Positions 23,363-32,011 of a DNA stretch of 35,271 nucleotides are shown here, one piece after another. Position 1 is the first letter of the stretch; the number at the start of each line of letters is the position of its first letter. Source of the DNA: Candidatus Kaiserbacteria bacterium. GTDB taxonomy: Bacteria; Patescibacteriota; Minisyncoccia; Phycocordibacterales; UBA2100. The notes beneath the pieces were generated by a model. That model saw only the letters and a program-made list of their open reading frames with translations. It did no database searches and was not told the origin of the DNA. Both the position numbers and the translations under genes were made by a program. The stretch spans positions 1 through 35,271 of the forward strand of contig JACPLD010000002.1 in assembly GCA_016186765.1 (NCBI GenBank), in the 5' to 3' direction.

Positions 23363-24183
23363 AGAGCAACGCCACGAACAATAAGGTTGTTTTCGATCAC
23401 GCGCAGTGCGCGCTTCTTGTCGCCATGCCTGATATACGGTTTAAGCTCGACAATTATTTTGCCGAGCACATCTTTCCGTGCACAAGTAAGATGGCAGTAG
23501 TTGTTGTTTCGAGGGAACCCATGAGAGCCAACTACACCTTTTAGCAAATCACAAATGACGCTGGGAGATTGTATACCAAACTTATTAAGCGTATCTCGGA
23601 TGAATGTGAGAACGTTTTTGTCGTAGTTCCCCCACGCGATTCGAGCCTGATTACGAGCTAAGTAAAAGCTACCTTCCGCGTCAGTAAAGCCCGCAAGAAA
23701 AGCAAAGAAGTGCTTCTTGCGTTCGGCGCACCACCCATACTCACGGACTTCCGGAAGTAAAAAACTGAACGTTCGATTGACAAATGCCTCAACGTTCATT
23801 GCTCCGCGCTTATCAGGCTTCCCTTTCCAAACCCGGCCATATGCAGAAAAGAGTTTTGAGATAAGCTCTATTTGTGCTGACTTTGTACTGCCGCACGCTA
23901 TCGAAATAGTATCGCTCTTTTCCCCACCGTTATGCCTGCGAACCCGCAAATCCCCAATAGCAAATCCGAGGAGATACGCTTTCTCGGCCAAATCGCCGCT
24001 AAAATCCGAGCGCTTATACTGAATGTGCGATTGTGCGAGATTGCGCGGCGCTATCCCATAACGGCCAAGCGATACATATACCGTACTGCGCGGAATGCCG
24101 AACCTTTTTTCGATCGCCCACGTGGAAAGCTTCTTCTCCACATACATTTCTTCCAAGAACCTTTTCGTTAAGACTGAGGACAC
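23359..24183 (-). CDS. LAGLIDADG endonuclease-like protein with N-terminal HTH
   Basis: The 274-residue protein begins with a helix-turn-helix (residues 10-45, including STWAIEKRFGIPRSTVYVSL). Two LAGLIDADG motifs follow, AYLLGFAIGD (69-78) and FLAGFTDAEGS (162-172), both keeping the acidic catalytic position (D78, E170). It could be a free-standing homing endonuclease or a domesticated DNA-binding regulator such as those of the WhiA type. The GTG at 24183 was chosen because TGGTATAAT ends exactly six bases before it. An ATG nine codons upstream would start inside that promoter. It overlaps metG by four bases, so it is the first gene of that operon. Confidence 0.75.
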   Translation of the reverse strand: MSSVLTKRFLEEMYVEKKLSTWAIEKRFGIPRSTVYVSLGRYGIAPRNLAQSHIQYKRSDFSGDLAEKAYLLGFAIGDLRVRRHNGGEKSDTISIACGSTKSAQIELISKLFSAYGRVWKGKPDKRGAMNVEAFVNRTFSFLLPEVREYGWCAERKKHFFAFLAGFTDAEGSFYLARNQARIAWGNYDKNVLTFIRDTLNKFGIQSPSVICDLLKGVVGSHGFPRNNNYCHLTCARKDVLGKIIVELKPYIRHGDKKRALRVIENNLIVRGVAL

Positions 24184-24189
24184 ATAAGC

Positions 24190-24198
24190 ATTATACCA
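24190..24198 (-). promoter_or_regulatory. Extended -10 promoter (TGGTATAAT), leaderless GTG
   Basis: A perfect extended -10 on the minus strand, six bases (GCTTAT) before the GTG at 24183. It would drive the LAGLIDADG-metG-tatD transcript and fixes the start of the first gene. Confidence 0.7.
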
Positions 24199-24249
24199 AA
24201 CCGAGGGCATGCTTGGGGCTGCCCTTATAATATAGAAAGGCTTGCTTAT

Positions 24250-25308
24250 CTACTCGGAACTATCCGCAAATACCCTGCGTTCACGAATATCATTCACAAA
24301 TTCCTGCACCGTCGCCGCGATAGGTACCGAGAGGAGAATCCCCAGAAAGCCCGCGAGCTGCGCTCCAACGATCAGCGCGAGTATGACCAAGAGCGGCGGC
24401 ACACCGACGACACGGGTCACCACGAGCGGATAAATGAGGTGATTCTCAAATTGCTGCAGGAGTACATACACGCCGATCACAAGAAGGCCGGTCACTACCC
24501 CACCGTCCACAAAACCTATCAGCACAGCGGGAAGGGCTGCGAGCGTCGGACCAAACACAGGAATGAGCTCAAAGACCGCAGCTACGACTGCTAGAAGAAG
24601 CGCGTGCTTAATACCGAGTATCGTGAGCACGAGGTAGACGAGCACCCCAATGATAACTGCGAGCAAAAGCTGTCCCTGCATCCACAGGCCGATTTTGTGC
24701 CGCGAGCGCCGCCAGAGATCCAAGACATAGGCCCTGTACTTCCGCGGCGCGACAATCTCGAGAAAATCTTCGACACCGGTCTCAATAACCCCAAAATAGA
24801 AAGAAAAAACGATGATGAGGATGAACGAAAGCACGCCGCCGAAGACGCTCGCAACAGCAGTAAGCGCATTCCCAAAGGCTCCGGCCGCCTCAAGACTTCC
24901 ACGAAGAGAGGCCATGAGATCGATCTGACCAAGATCGGGTGGTGCAGCGCCGAGGATCCGTGCATACTCATCGAACGCACTTATCCGGTCGAGTGTCTCG
25001 AGGTACGCAGGCAGTGAGGTGATGAATGTGATCAGTTCCGAAAGAACAGATGGAACAAAGAAATAGAATATTCCAAAAAACGCGGCGAAAATGAGAAGGT
25101 ATATAAGGAGAACCGCTCCGACGCGCGGCACCCCAAGGCGTATGAGGCGCACAACGCCGGGTTCGATCGCGGATGCGATGACGACGGCAGTTATGAGCAC
25201 AAGGATAAGATCGCGCAGCTCCCACAAGAGCCACGCGCCTACGAGCACGACAACAGCCGCTATGATCGTGCCGGTCGTAATTGCGATTGAGACAGGGCGA
25301 CCACCCAT
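24250..25308 (-). CDS. AI-2E family (YdiK/PerM-type) membrane permease
   Basis: The 352-residue integral membrane protein has about seven or eight helices, including two near the N-terminus (residues 8-60) and a cluster at about 205-330. The C-terminal region contains ELIPVFGPTLAALPAVLIGF and PLLVILALIVGAQLAGFLGI, both typical of the AI-2E transporter family. Members have been linked to autoinducer-2 export or ion/proton antiport, so substrate assignment is open. The start is supported by TGCTAGGAT ending six bases upstream. The gene stands alone between glyS and the LAGLIDADG operon. Confidence 0.88.
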   Translation of the reverse strand: MGGRPVSIAITTGTIIAAVVVLVGAWLLWELRDLILVLITAVVIASAIEPGVVRLIRLGVPRVGAVLLIYLLIFAAFFGIFYFFVPSVLSELITFITSLPAYLETLDRISAFDEYARILGAAPPDLGQIDLMASLRGSLEAAGAFGNALTAVASVFGGVLSFILIIVFSFYFGVIETGVEDFLEIVAPRKYRAYVLDLWRRSRHKIGLWMQGQLLLAVIIGVLVYLVLTILGIKHALLLAVVAAVFELIPVFGPTLAALPAVLIGFVDGGVVTGLLVIGVYVLLQQFENHLIYPLVVTRVVGVPPLLVILALIVGAQLAGFLGILLSVPIAATVQEFVNDIRERRVFADSSE

Positions 25309-25314
25309 AGCGCA

Positions 25315-25323
25315 ATCCTAGCA
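25315..25323 (-). promoter_or_regulatory. Extended -10 promoter of the permease gene, leaderless type
   Basis: TGCTAGGAT on the minus strand is followed by six bases (TGCGCT) and the ATG. The hexamer matches consensus at four of six positions. Confidence 0.55.
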
Positions 25324-25327
25324 AACG

Positions 25328-26542
25328 CTACGGTGTGCCGCCAATGCGCGCTGTCAGCGCCTGAATCGCGACTCGTTCCTGCTGCCCCGTATCACGATCG
25401 CGCAGAGTGACCGTATCATCTTCGAGTGTCTGGAAATCGATGGTGATGCACTGCGGCGTGCCGATCTCGTCCTGTCTGCGGTAGCGTTTGCCGATGTTGC
25501 CGTTGTCGTCCCACATCGTCTGCGGGACCGCCTTTTTGACAAGGGCATATACGTCGCGCGCTTTCTCCACAAGCTGCGGCTTGTTCTTGAGAAGTGGAAA
25601 GACTGCGATCTTGATCGGCGCCACCACCTTGTTGAATCTGAGAAAGATACGAGGCTCATCTCCCATTTCGTCCTCACTGTATGCGGAGAGGAGTAGGGCA
25701 AGAATCGTGCGATCGACCCCAAAGGACGGCTCAACGACGTGCGGAATGAGCCGCTCCTTGCGCTCCTCATCAAGATACGAGAGATCGACACTGGATTGCG
25801 TCGAGTGGGCGCCAAGGTCGAAGTCGGTACGGTAGGCGAGTCCGTAGAGTTCTTTGCGCCCAAACGGCCAATCGAACTCAAAATCGATGGTGCGCTTGCT
25901 GTAGTGGGCACGCTCCTCGAGAGGCACCTCGAGCTCGTGCACCTTCTTTCGATCGATGCCGACCGCCTCGACGTAGCGATATATCGCCTGCCGCCACTCC
26001 TCGAAATGTTTCTCCCACTCGTCCGGCCTGATAAAGTACTCTATTTCCATTTGCTCCAACTCCCGCACGCGGAACAAAAAATCACGCGGCGCAATCTCGT
26101 TGCGGAATGCTTTCCCGACCTGCGCGATGCCAAATGGGAGCCTGGGATGGAACGAGTCTACGACGTTCTTGAAATTGACGAAGATCCCTCCTGCCGTTTC
26201 CGGCCGCAAATAACTTTTGACCGCGTCTTCCGCCGCCCCCACGTTCGTCTCAAACAGGAGATTGAATCGTGCATTACCTAGAGGGTCCGAAAAGCCATCC
26301 ACGTGCCCGGATGCCTCCCACACCTTTGGATTCATCAAAATTGCGGCATCAACACCATACATATCATCCCGCTCCTGTACGAACAACTTCCACCAGATGT
26401 TCTTGATGTTGTTCTTCAGCTCCACCCCAAGCGGGCCATAATCCCACGTGCCAGAAAGTCCCCCGTAGATCTCGCTGCCGGGATAAATAAACCCCCGCCG
26501 TTTACACAAGGACACGATCTTCTCCATCGTAGGCTCTGCCAT
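25328..26542 (-). CDS. glyS: Glycyl-tRNA synthetase (homodimeric class II type)
   Basis: Charges tRNA-Gly. The 404-residue enzyme contains the class II core: KRRGFIYPGSEIYGGLSGTW near the N-terminus, YLRPETAGGIFVNFKNVVDS, motif 2 (GKAFRNEIAPRDFLFRVREL) and motif 3 (VEPSFGVDRTILALLLSAYS), then the anticodon-binding domain. It is compact. After DGFSDPL the cysteine-containing insertion found in many bacterial and eukaryotic homologues is missing and the sequence continues directly to NARFNLLFETN. The ATG at 26542 is six bases after the stop of the upstream gene. Confidence 0.93.
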   Translation of the reverse strand: MAEPTMEKIVSLCKRRGFIYPGSEIYGGLSGTWDYGPLGVELKNNIKNIWWKLFVQERDDMYGVDAAILMNPKVWEASGHVDGFSDPLGNARFNLLFETNVGAAEDAVKSYLRPETAGGIFVNFKNVVDSFHPRLPFGIAQVGKAFRNEIAPRDFLFRVRELEQMEIEYFIRPDEWEKHFEEWRQAIYRYVEAVGIDRKKVHELEVPLEERAHYSKRTIDFEFDWPFGRKELYGLAYRTDFDLGAHSTQSSVDLSYLDEERKERLIPHVVEPSFGVDRTILALLLSAYSEDEMGDEPRIFLRFNKVVAPIKIAVFPLLKNKPQLVEKARDVYALVKKAVPQTMWDDNGNIGKRYRRQDEIGTPQCITIDFQTLEDDTVTLRDRDTGQQERVAIQALTARIGGTP

Positions 26543-26548
26543 ATCGCG

Positions 26549-28528
26549 CTACCGTACCACAGTTCCCTGCGTCGAGGTAAAGCCCGGATCGGGAGCTGCT
26601 GGGATTCCTTCTTCGGATCGCGAAACACGTATAAGGTCTGTGGTCACATCATCGAGCCGCCTTGTGATCGATTGCCCCGTCGCACTATCGAGCCCGGTGA
26701 GCACAATGTCACGCAGGAGCGAGGGCTCTTGTCCGATCTGGCTCGTCGAAGGCGTAAATCCAATCGCGATCGCCGCCTGACGCGGGTTTGTGCCTTCGAC
26801 GCCGACTCTCTCTTCAATCGTACCGATGTCCCACGTCACCGTATTCGCGCTCTGGTTGAACGAGACCGATTCGCCCGCGGGGCTATAGATACCTACCCAC
26901 CGAACATACAGCGGAAGTGTCGCGGCCAATTTCGCTTCATTGATCTTGTTCGTGGTGTTGGATACGGTAAAAACGATTGCGTAGGTAGTCTCAGTGCCCG
27001 CTTTTGGAGGAAGTGGACCCACGCTTCCAAAGGGATTCGCGTAGTAGAGACCCTGAGCGGTGAGAACAAGCGCGCTCGAAACGGCGACGCGTTTTGAGAC
27101 GGCGGCCTGCAGGGTTTCGGGAACGCCCTCCTCGGAGATGCGCTTGCCCGCTGCATTCACCGTAATCGTAAGCGAGGGACTTCGCATGTTGTGCAGCGTC
27201 TCCGCAGACGGCATTTGGAAGGAAAACGACACCGAACCCCGAGCACCGGCAGCAAGATTGGTAAGAACGCCATTGGTCGTCGTTTTATCCCACAGCACGA
27301 CGCCGTCGCCCGAGCGGAAGAAGCCGTCTTGCGTAAGCACGGTAGCACCATCGATCGAAATCCCGCTGAGTCGCGCGACGATGACGGCGTCCTGAATGGC
27401 AGTCGAGAGATTGTTCTGCCAACTGATAACGACGTTCACCTGTCCACCGGGCGAAACGATGACATTCTGCTCTGCTCTGTTGACGGTTATGCCAAGCCCA
27501 AGAAATGCCTCACTTACCTCCATCTTAAAGGAGCTTTCTGCAAGAGTTGTTGTGATGCCTTCATTTGTTTGTTCCTTTCGCGTGCCCGTGCTGAAGCGAA
27601 ATATACGCTCGTCGCCGCTTTCGCCAACGAGTGTACCGCGAAGTATTACTTCCCGCTTCTCTCCCGGACGTATGTCGCCAAGCTCCCACGTGCTCCCACG
27701 CGCCAGCACAGGACTCGCCGAAGAGAAGGTGAACCCGAAGGGATAGCTTACGGTCAAGAGCACATCTTTGACGGTCGTGTTCGTATTCGAGGCAATGGTG
27801 ATGGTAAATTCGACCCGCTGCCCCGATACCGTTTCTCTGTTCCCTGCAATAGAAAGCGTGAGCGGCGAGGAGCTGATTTGCGCCTGGTAGTTCGAGCTTG
27901 CGACGAATATCGCGCTAGAGCCCGAGATGCGGTATTCGAGATCTACCTTCACGCCTGCAGCGCTGCCGCTTCCCGCGAATATTGCAGTCACTGTTCCTTG
28001 CCTGCGGCCTCCTGCTTCGATCGTCCCGAGGGAGATGCGCTGGCTCGAAAGATCGGTCGAGAGATCCGTCGGCGAGCGTGTGCCCGGCGGATAGGTAATG
28101 ACGAGATCAGCAAGCTGCAGTGGCACTTGGTTGCGATTCGTAACGACGATCTGGAACTGTGTGGGATCTCCACCGGCAATTTGGGGCGGCCCCGATATGA
28201 CGATGTCTATATTGCCCGGAGAAGCGGGAGAGGCTCCGCCTCCGATCGTGAAATAGTACGCAAAATAGAGAAGTGCAGAGATAAAGAACAACGCTGCGAT
28301 GCCGAGGAGCCACCACAAGGCCTTGCGCGCGATACCGATTGTACGCGGCGCAACAACACTTGAGGGAAGCGTCCCTTCCTCCCGCCTCCAATCATCGCCG
28401 ACGACCGGCCGAATTCCCTCAAGCTGCCGGCGAGGACGTTCTTTGAGCTTTTCGCTGAGCTCTCGCGAGTACATCGCGCGACGAAGGTGCTCTATTTTCT
28501 CCTCCTCAGGAGAGGAATCTTCTTTCAT
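26549..28528 (-). CDS. Large membrane-anchored protein with Ig-like/DUF11-type beta domains
   Basis: The protein has 659 residues. Residues 1-68 are charged and cytoplasmic, 69-93 form one transmembrane helix, and the rest is exported. The exported part is built from beta-sandwich repeats resembling DUF11/CARDB or Ig-like modules (FQIVVTNRNQVPLQLADLVI, VEFTITIASNTNTTVKDVLL, TYAIVFTVSNTTNKINEAKL). I do not recognise a specific protein. It is probably a cell-envelope scaffold, which is inference. The start is fixed by TGGTATTAT six bases upstream. Its stop is six bases before glyS, so glyS may be read from the same promoter. Confidence 0.8.
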   Translation of the reverse strand: MKEDSSPEEEKIEHLRRAMYSRELSEKLKERPRRQLEGIRPVVGDDWRREEGTLPSSVVAPRTIGIARKALWWLLGIAALFFISALLYFAYYFTIGGGASPASPGNIDIVISGPPQIAGGDPTQFQIVVTNRNQVPLQLADLVITYPPGTRSPTDLSTDLSSQRISLGTIEAGGRRQGTVTAIFAGSGSAAGVKVDLEYRISGSSAIFVASSNYQAQISSSPLTLSIAGNRETVSGQRVEFTITIASNTNTTVKDVLLTVSYPFGFTFSSASPVLARGSTWELGDIRPGEKREVILRGTLVGESGDERIFRFSTGTRKEQTNEGITTTLAESSFKMEVSEAFLGLGITVNRAEQNVIVSPGGQVNVVISWQNNLSTAIQDAVIVARLSGISIDGATVLTQDGFFRSGDGVVLWDKTTTNGVLTNLAAGARGSVSFSFQMPSAETLHNMRSPSLTITVNAAGKRISEEGVPETLQAAVSKRVAVSSALVLTAQGLYYANPFGSVGPLPPKAGTETTYAIVFTVSNTTNKINEAKLAATLPLYVRWVGIYSPAGESVSFNQSANTVTWDIGTIEERVGVEGTNPRQAAIAIGFTPSTSQIGQEPSLLRDIVLTGLDSATGQSITRRLDDVTTDLIRVSRSEEGIPAAPDPGFTSTQGTVVR

Positions 28529-28534
28529 TCCGCA

Positions 28535-28543
28535 ATAATACCA
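28535..28543 (-). promoter_or_regulatory. Extended -10 promoter of the 659-residue protein, leaderless type
   Basis: TGGTATTAT on the minus strand is followed by six bases (TGCGGA) and the ATG at 28528. The hexamer matches consensus at five of six positions. Confidence 0.65.
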
Positions 28544-28563
28544 CTCCCGCCTGCGCCGAGACT

Positions 28564-28589
28564 CCTGCCTGCGCTGAAGCTTCGGCAGG
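28564..28589. repeat. Palindromic element, family A, copy 4 (intergenic)
   Basis: Arms CCTGCC and GGCAGG flank a 14-base core, GAAGCTTCAGCGCA on the minus strand. It lies between recO and the 659-residue gene, upstream of that gene's promoter, and could also act as a hairpin after recO. Confidence 0.75.
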
Positions 28590-28606
28590 CAGGTCGGCGG
28601 GCTAAT

Positions 28607-29176
28607 TTAGAGATGCGTTTCGGCGATCGCGCGGTTGATCGAGGTGAGAAGTTTTTCCCGAATCGCAGCCGCTTCGGCGAGGTCTCGCAGAGAGTAGGCA
28701 GCGTGGGTAAAGAGTGTCGTCTGCAACGCTTCAGGTGAAAGGTAGCCGAGTGCAAAAAGCACGCGTGCGACGCAAACGACCTCAATCGCAGCGTACGCTT
28801 CGCGCGCGCTTCTTGTAAGCGCGCTGCGCGCCTCTGAAAGTGCGGCAAACAAGTAATCATTCTTCTCCTCGCCCGCAACGAGACGCAGCACGAGCCGTGC
28901 CGTCCGTGCGAACGTGACAGCAGCTTCCAAAGTCCCGCGCTCATCGAGGGAGATGGCACCACCAATTCTCCAGCCGTGCTTGCCGTAAACCAAGGCAACG
29001 TGCGCACGAGAGTAGTGTTGTAGCGCATAACGCATGCGTGAACGCTCGGCGCGCACCGCAGAAGCACGAGCTCGCACAAGCCCAAAATCTTTCGTATAGA
29101 GCGCAAACACGCGATCGGCTTCTCCCCACTCGCGGCTCCCCAAGACGAGTGCCTCCGTGTGGTACTTCTGGTACAT
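28607..29176 (-). CDS. recO: DNA repair protein RecO
   Basis: RecO helps load RecA onto SSB-coated single-stranded DNA. The 189-residue protein has the N-terminal OB-like domain (TEALVLGSREWGEADRVFAL, TKDFGLVRARASAVR) and a helical C-terminal domain. It is shorter than E. coli RecO (242 residues) and shows no zinc-binding cysteine cluster. It begins three bases after the ileS stop and is probably read from the ileS transcript; ssb and recA are elsewhere in the window. Confidence 0.88.
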   Translation of the reverse strand: MYQKYHTEALVLGSREWGEADRVFALYTKDFGLVRARASAVRAERSRMRYALQHYSRAHVALVYGKHGWRIGGAISLDERGTLEAAVTFARTARLVLRLVAGEEKNDYLFAALSEARSALTRSAREAYAAIEVVCVARVLFALGYLSPEALQTTLFTHAAYSLRDLAEAAAIREKLLTSINRAIAETHL

Positions 29177-29179
29177 AGT

Positions 29180-32005
29180 TTATTGCAACGAAATCTTCGT
29201 ATTCGTCTGGGTCTCTATCGCAGCAAGATGCTGCTCGACAATACTGCGATTTTCCTGCAGAACTTCAATAGAAACACTGCCATGTTCCCCTGCTTTCATT
29301 CTTGCTGCCTTTCGAGCGTCCTGGACGAGGCGGATAGTGTCGCGAACGATTCCTTCCTCGCGCAATTCCGGTGTCACGTTTGTGTCGAGTGATAGATTCT
29401 CACCGAACAAAACTCTTTTCACGTTGACTTCGTCTGCAATGATGTCGAGGTACTCTTGCGCGAGTTTCGAGCTTGCAGGGACAGTGAGTGATGCAAGTGG
29501 CTGGCGAACTTTTAGCTTCGCCGCGTCGCGTGCCTCGAGGGCTTCCGAGACGATTTCCCGGGCCTTCGCCATTTCATCGAGAATGACATCCTTCTCGCCA
29601 AATAAACGCGCGAGAAATCCCTTCGCTTTGGCCTCCGGCCATTCAGCAAGATGCACACTCTCTTCATCACCCTCCTCTTTTACCGCTTGGAAAAGATGCT
29701 CGGCGAAGAAGGGCGTCGAAGGCGCCATCACGCGCGAGAGTGTGTGAAGCACGTGGCGAAGCGTCACAAGCCCCTCGACCGCGCTCGCGGCAGGCGCTGC
29801 CTTAATACGATCGCGAGAGCGCCGGAGGTACCACGTTGAGAGATCATCTATAAATAGTGCGATGGGGCGCACGGCCGCATCGAGCTTGTATGTCTCGTAT
29901 CCTTCGGTCGACTCCCGCATCAACTCATCGAGTCGCGCGAGAATCCACCTGTCTAAAACATGCGCACTTTTGTCGCTGCGGGGAGTACCGCCTGCCCCGT
30001 TGGAACCTGAGGGGTTTCCTGCGGGGTCAGCATAGAGCTTGTAGAACGCTAAGACGTTGCCGAGGCGGCTGAGATTTTTCTTGACGATTTCGTCCACGAT
30101 GCGCTCGTCAAAGTTCTTCGAATCCCCTGGCGCATTCACCGTGTACATGAAGAAGCGTAACGCATCGGCACCGTACTTCTCGATCATGGCGTTCGGCTCC
30201 ACGATGTTGCCGAGCGACTTCGACATCTTCTTTCCCTTCGCATCGAGGACGTGGCCCAGCGATATGACATTCTTGAATGCTTTACCGCGATCCATGATGC
30301 CGCCCACCGCGTGCAAGGTGTAGAACCATCCGCGCGTCTGGTCTATTGCCTCGCAAATATAGTCCGCAGGATACATCAACTCTTGATTTTCGAAGGGCTT
30401 GCCCTGAGCGAAGTCGAAGGGATAGTGATCTTGCGCAAAGGGCATTGCGCCGGAGTCAAACCACACATCGAGAACTTCGGGAATGCGGCGCATCGTGCCA
30501 CCGCATGCACATGCAAACGAGAGTTCATCTACGTACGGACGGTGAATGTCATTTGGCACGCGTCCGGCTTTCTGCCTCAATTCCGCAAGTGAACCGACAA
30601 CATCAAAAGCTTTGCACTTCGCGCATTCCCAAATCGGGAGTGGCGTTCCCCAATAGCGACTTCTGCTTATCGCCCAATCCTTTATGTCGCGTAGCCATTC
30701 ACCAAAGCGCCCCTCGCGAATGTGCGCCGGCTCCCAATGGATCGTTTCGTTCTCGCGGATGAGCTCATTCTTTATGCGCGACATTGCGATGTACCACGAA
30801 TCGCGCGCAAAGTAGAGAAGCGGGCTCTTGCACCGCCAGCAAAACGGATAGGTGTGCTCTACTGTTCCCTTCTTAAAAAGCAACCTGCGCTGTTCGAGAT
30901 CTACGATGATCTCCTTGTCGGCATCTTTCACGAACTTCCCTGCGAGAGTGCCGGCCGCAGGGAGGAATCGTCCATCTTCTCCTACGAGGTGCTGTTTCGG
31001 GAGACCGACTTTCGTCCCCAGTTCAAAATCGTCCGCACCATACATGACCGCCGTGTGCACGATGCCCGTGCCATCTTCGGTCGAAACGAAATCTGCCGGG
31101 TACACTTTGTATGCATTCTGCAATTTCTCTTTTTCTGTCGACGGCAGGCTATTTGCAAGAAACGGAAAGAGCGGCTCGTATTCCTTGAGGGCGAGTTTGC
31201 TCCCGCTCGTTTCTTCCAGAACCTCTGCGGTTGGCGCAATTGCAGCGAGTCTATTCTTCGCGATCCAGACAGTGCCTTCGCGTGTCCGAACTTGTACATA
31301 CACGACGTCTGCGCCGACCGCAAGCGCTACGTTGCCGGGAAGTGTCCACGGCGTCGTCGTCCATGCGAGCAAATATTCATCAACGCCTTTGAGTTTGAAC
31401 TTCACGTACACAGAAGGATCCTTCGCTTCGTCGTAGCCAAGCGCGACTTCGTGGGAGGAGAGCGCAGTGCCGCAGCGAGGGCACCACGGGACGACCTTGT
31501 AGTCCTTGTAGAGGAGCTTGCGCGCATGCGCCGTCTTCAAGACATTCCAGACCGACTCTATGTAATTGTTATCGAAAGTGAAATAGGTATCGTCGTGATC
31601 TACCCAAAATGCGATACGGTTGGTGAACTTTTTCCACTCGTCGATATATTGAAGCACGCTCTCCTTGCACTTCTCATTGAACTTGGCGACGCCATACGAT
31701 TCTATATCTTTCTTCGACTTGAATCCGAGCTTCTTCTCGACTTCCAGCTCCACGGGAATTCCGTGCGTGTCCCATCCGGCCTTGCGGCGCACGTGGTAGC
31801 CCTGCATGGTGCGAAAGCGCGGTACTGCATCCTTGAACGCGCGGCTTTCGAGGTGGTGGATGCCCGGAAGGCCGTTTGCGGTCGGTGGCCCCTCGTAGAA
31901 TACGAACTCACCTCTTGGAGACTTCTTGGCAAGCGTCTTCTTGAAAATATCGCGCTCCTGCCAGAATCGCAGTGCCTCCTCTTCGCGCCTCACGACTTCA
32001 CTCAT
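29180..32005 (-). CDS. ileS: Isoleucyl-tRNA synthetase
   Basis: Charges tRNA-Ile and edits misactivated valine. The 941-residue class I enzyme has the HIGH-type motif GLPGIHHL (45-52), a full CP1 editing domain, WVDHDDTYFTFDNNYIESVW, the CxxC pair in WCPRCG, a second cysteine cluster around ECAKCKAF and CACGG, and GKKMSKSLGNI. A palindromic element inserts DFAQGKPF after HYPF in the catalytic domain, giving HYPF-DFAQGKPF-ENQEL. The start is 21 bases after argS and is also supported by its own extended -10 box, so it may be read from two promoters. Confidence 0.95.
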   Translation of the reverse strand: MSEVVRREEEALRFWQERDIFKKTLAKKSPRGEFVFYEGPPTANGLPGIHHLESRAFKDAVPRFRTMQGYHVRRKAGWDTHGIPVELEVEKKLGFKSKKDIESYGVAKFNEKCKESVLQYIDEWKKFTNRIAFWVDHDDTYFTFDNNYIESVWNVLKTAHARKLLYKDYKVVPWCPRCGTALSSHEVALGYDEAKDPSVYVKFKLKGVDEYLLAWTTTPWTLPGNVALAVGADVVYVQVRTREGTVWIAKNRLAAIAPTAEVLEETSGSKLALKEYEPLFPFLANSLPSTEKEKLQNAYKVYPADFVSTEDGTGIVHTAVMYGADDFELGTKVGLPKQHLVGEDGRFLPAAGTLAGKFVKDADKEIIVDLEQRRLLFKKGTVEHTYPFCWRCKSPLLYFARDSWYIAMSRIKNELIRENETIHWEPAHIREGRFGEWLRDIKDWAISRSRYWGTPLPIWECAKCKAFDVVGSLAELRQKAGRVPNDIHRPYVDELSFACACGGTMRRIPEVLDVWFDSGAMPFAQDHYPFDFAQGKPFENQELMYPADYICEAIDQTRGWFYTLHAVGGIMDRGKAFKNVISLGHVLDAKGKKMSKSLGNIVEPNAMIEKYGADALRFFMYTVNAPGDSKNFDERIVDEIVKKNLSRLGNVLAFYKLYADPAGNPSGSNGAGGTPRSDKSAHVLDRWILARLDELMRESTEGYETYKLDAAVRPIALFIDDLSTWYLRRSRDRIKAAPAASAVEGLVTLRHVLHTLSRVMAPSTPFFAEHLFQAVKEEGDEESVHLAEWPEAKAKGFLARLFGEKDVILDEMAKAREIVSEALEARDAAKLKVRQPLASLTVPASSKLAQEYLDIIADEVNVKRVLFGENLSLDTNVTPELREEGIVRDTIRLVQDARKAARMKAGEHGSVSIEVLQENRSIVEQHLAAIETQTNTKISLQ
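30390..30421. repeat. Palindromic element, family B, copy 3 (inside ileS)
   Basis: CCCTGAGCGAAGTCGAAGGG (30402-30421) is in frame in ileS. On the coding strand the 8-mer CCCTTCGA occurs on both sides of the inserted 24 bases, like a duplicated target, and the native HYPFENQEL is interrupted by eight residues. Confidence 0.8.
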
Positions 32006-32011
32006 CCGCGT

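Noticed and set aside
27191-28363. Plus-strand open frame of 390 codons opposite the 659-residue anchored protein
   Set aside because: It is Arg/Cys-rich and without structure. The minus-strand gene has a transmembrane segment, beta repeats and a promoter at the right place.
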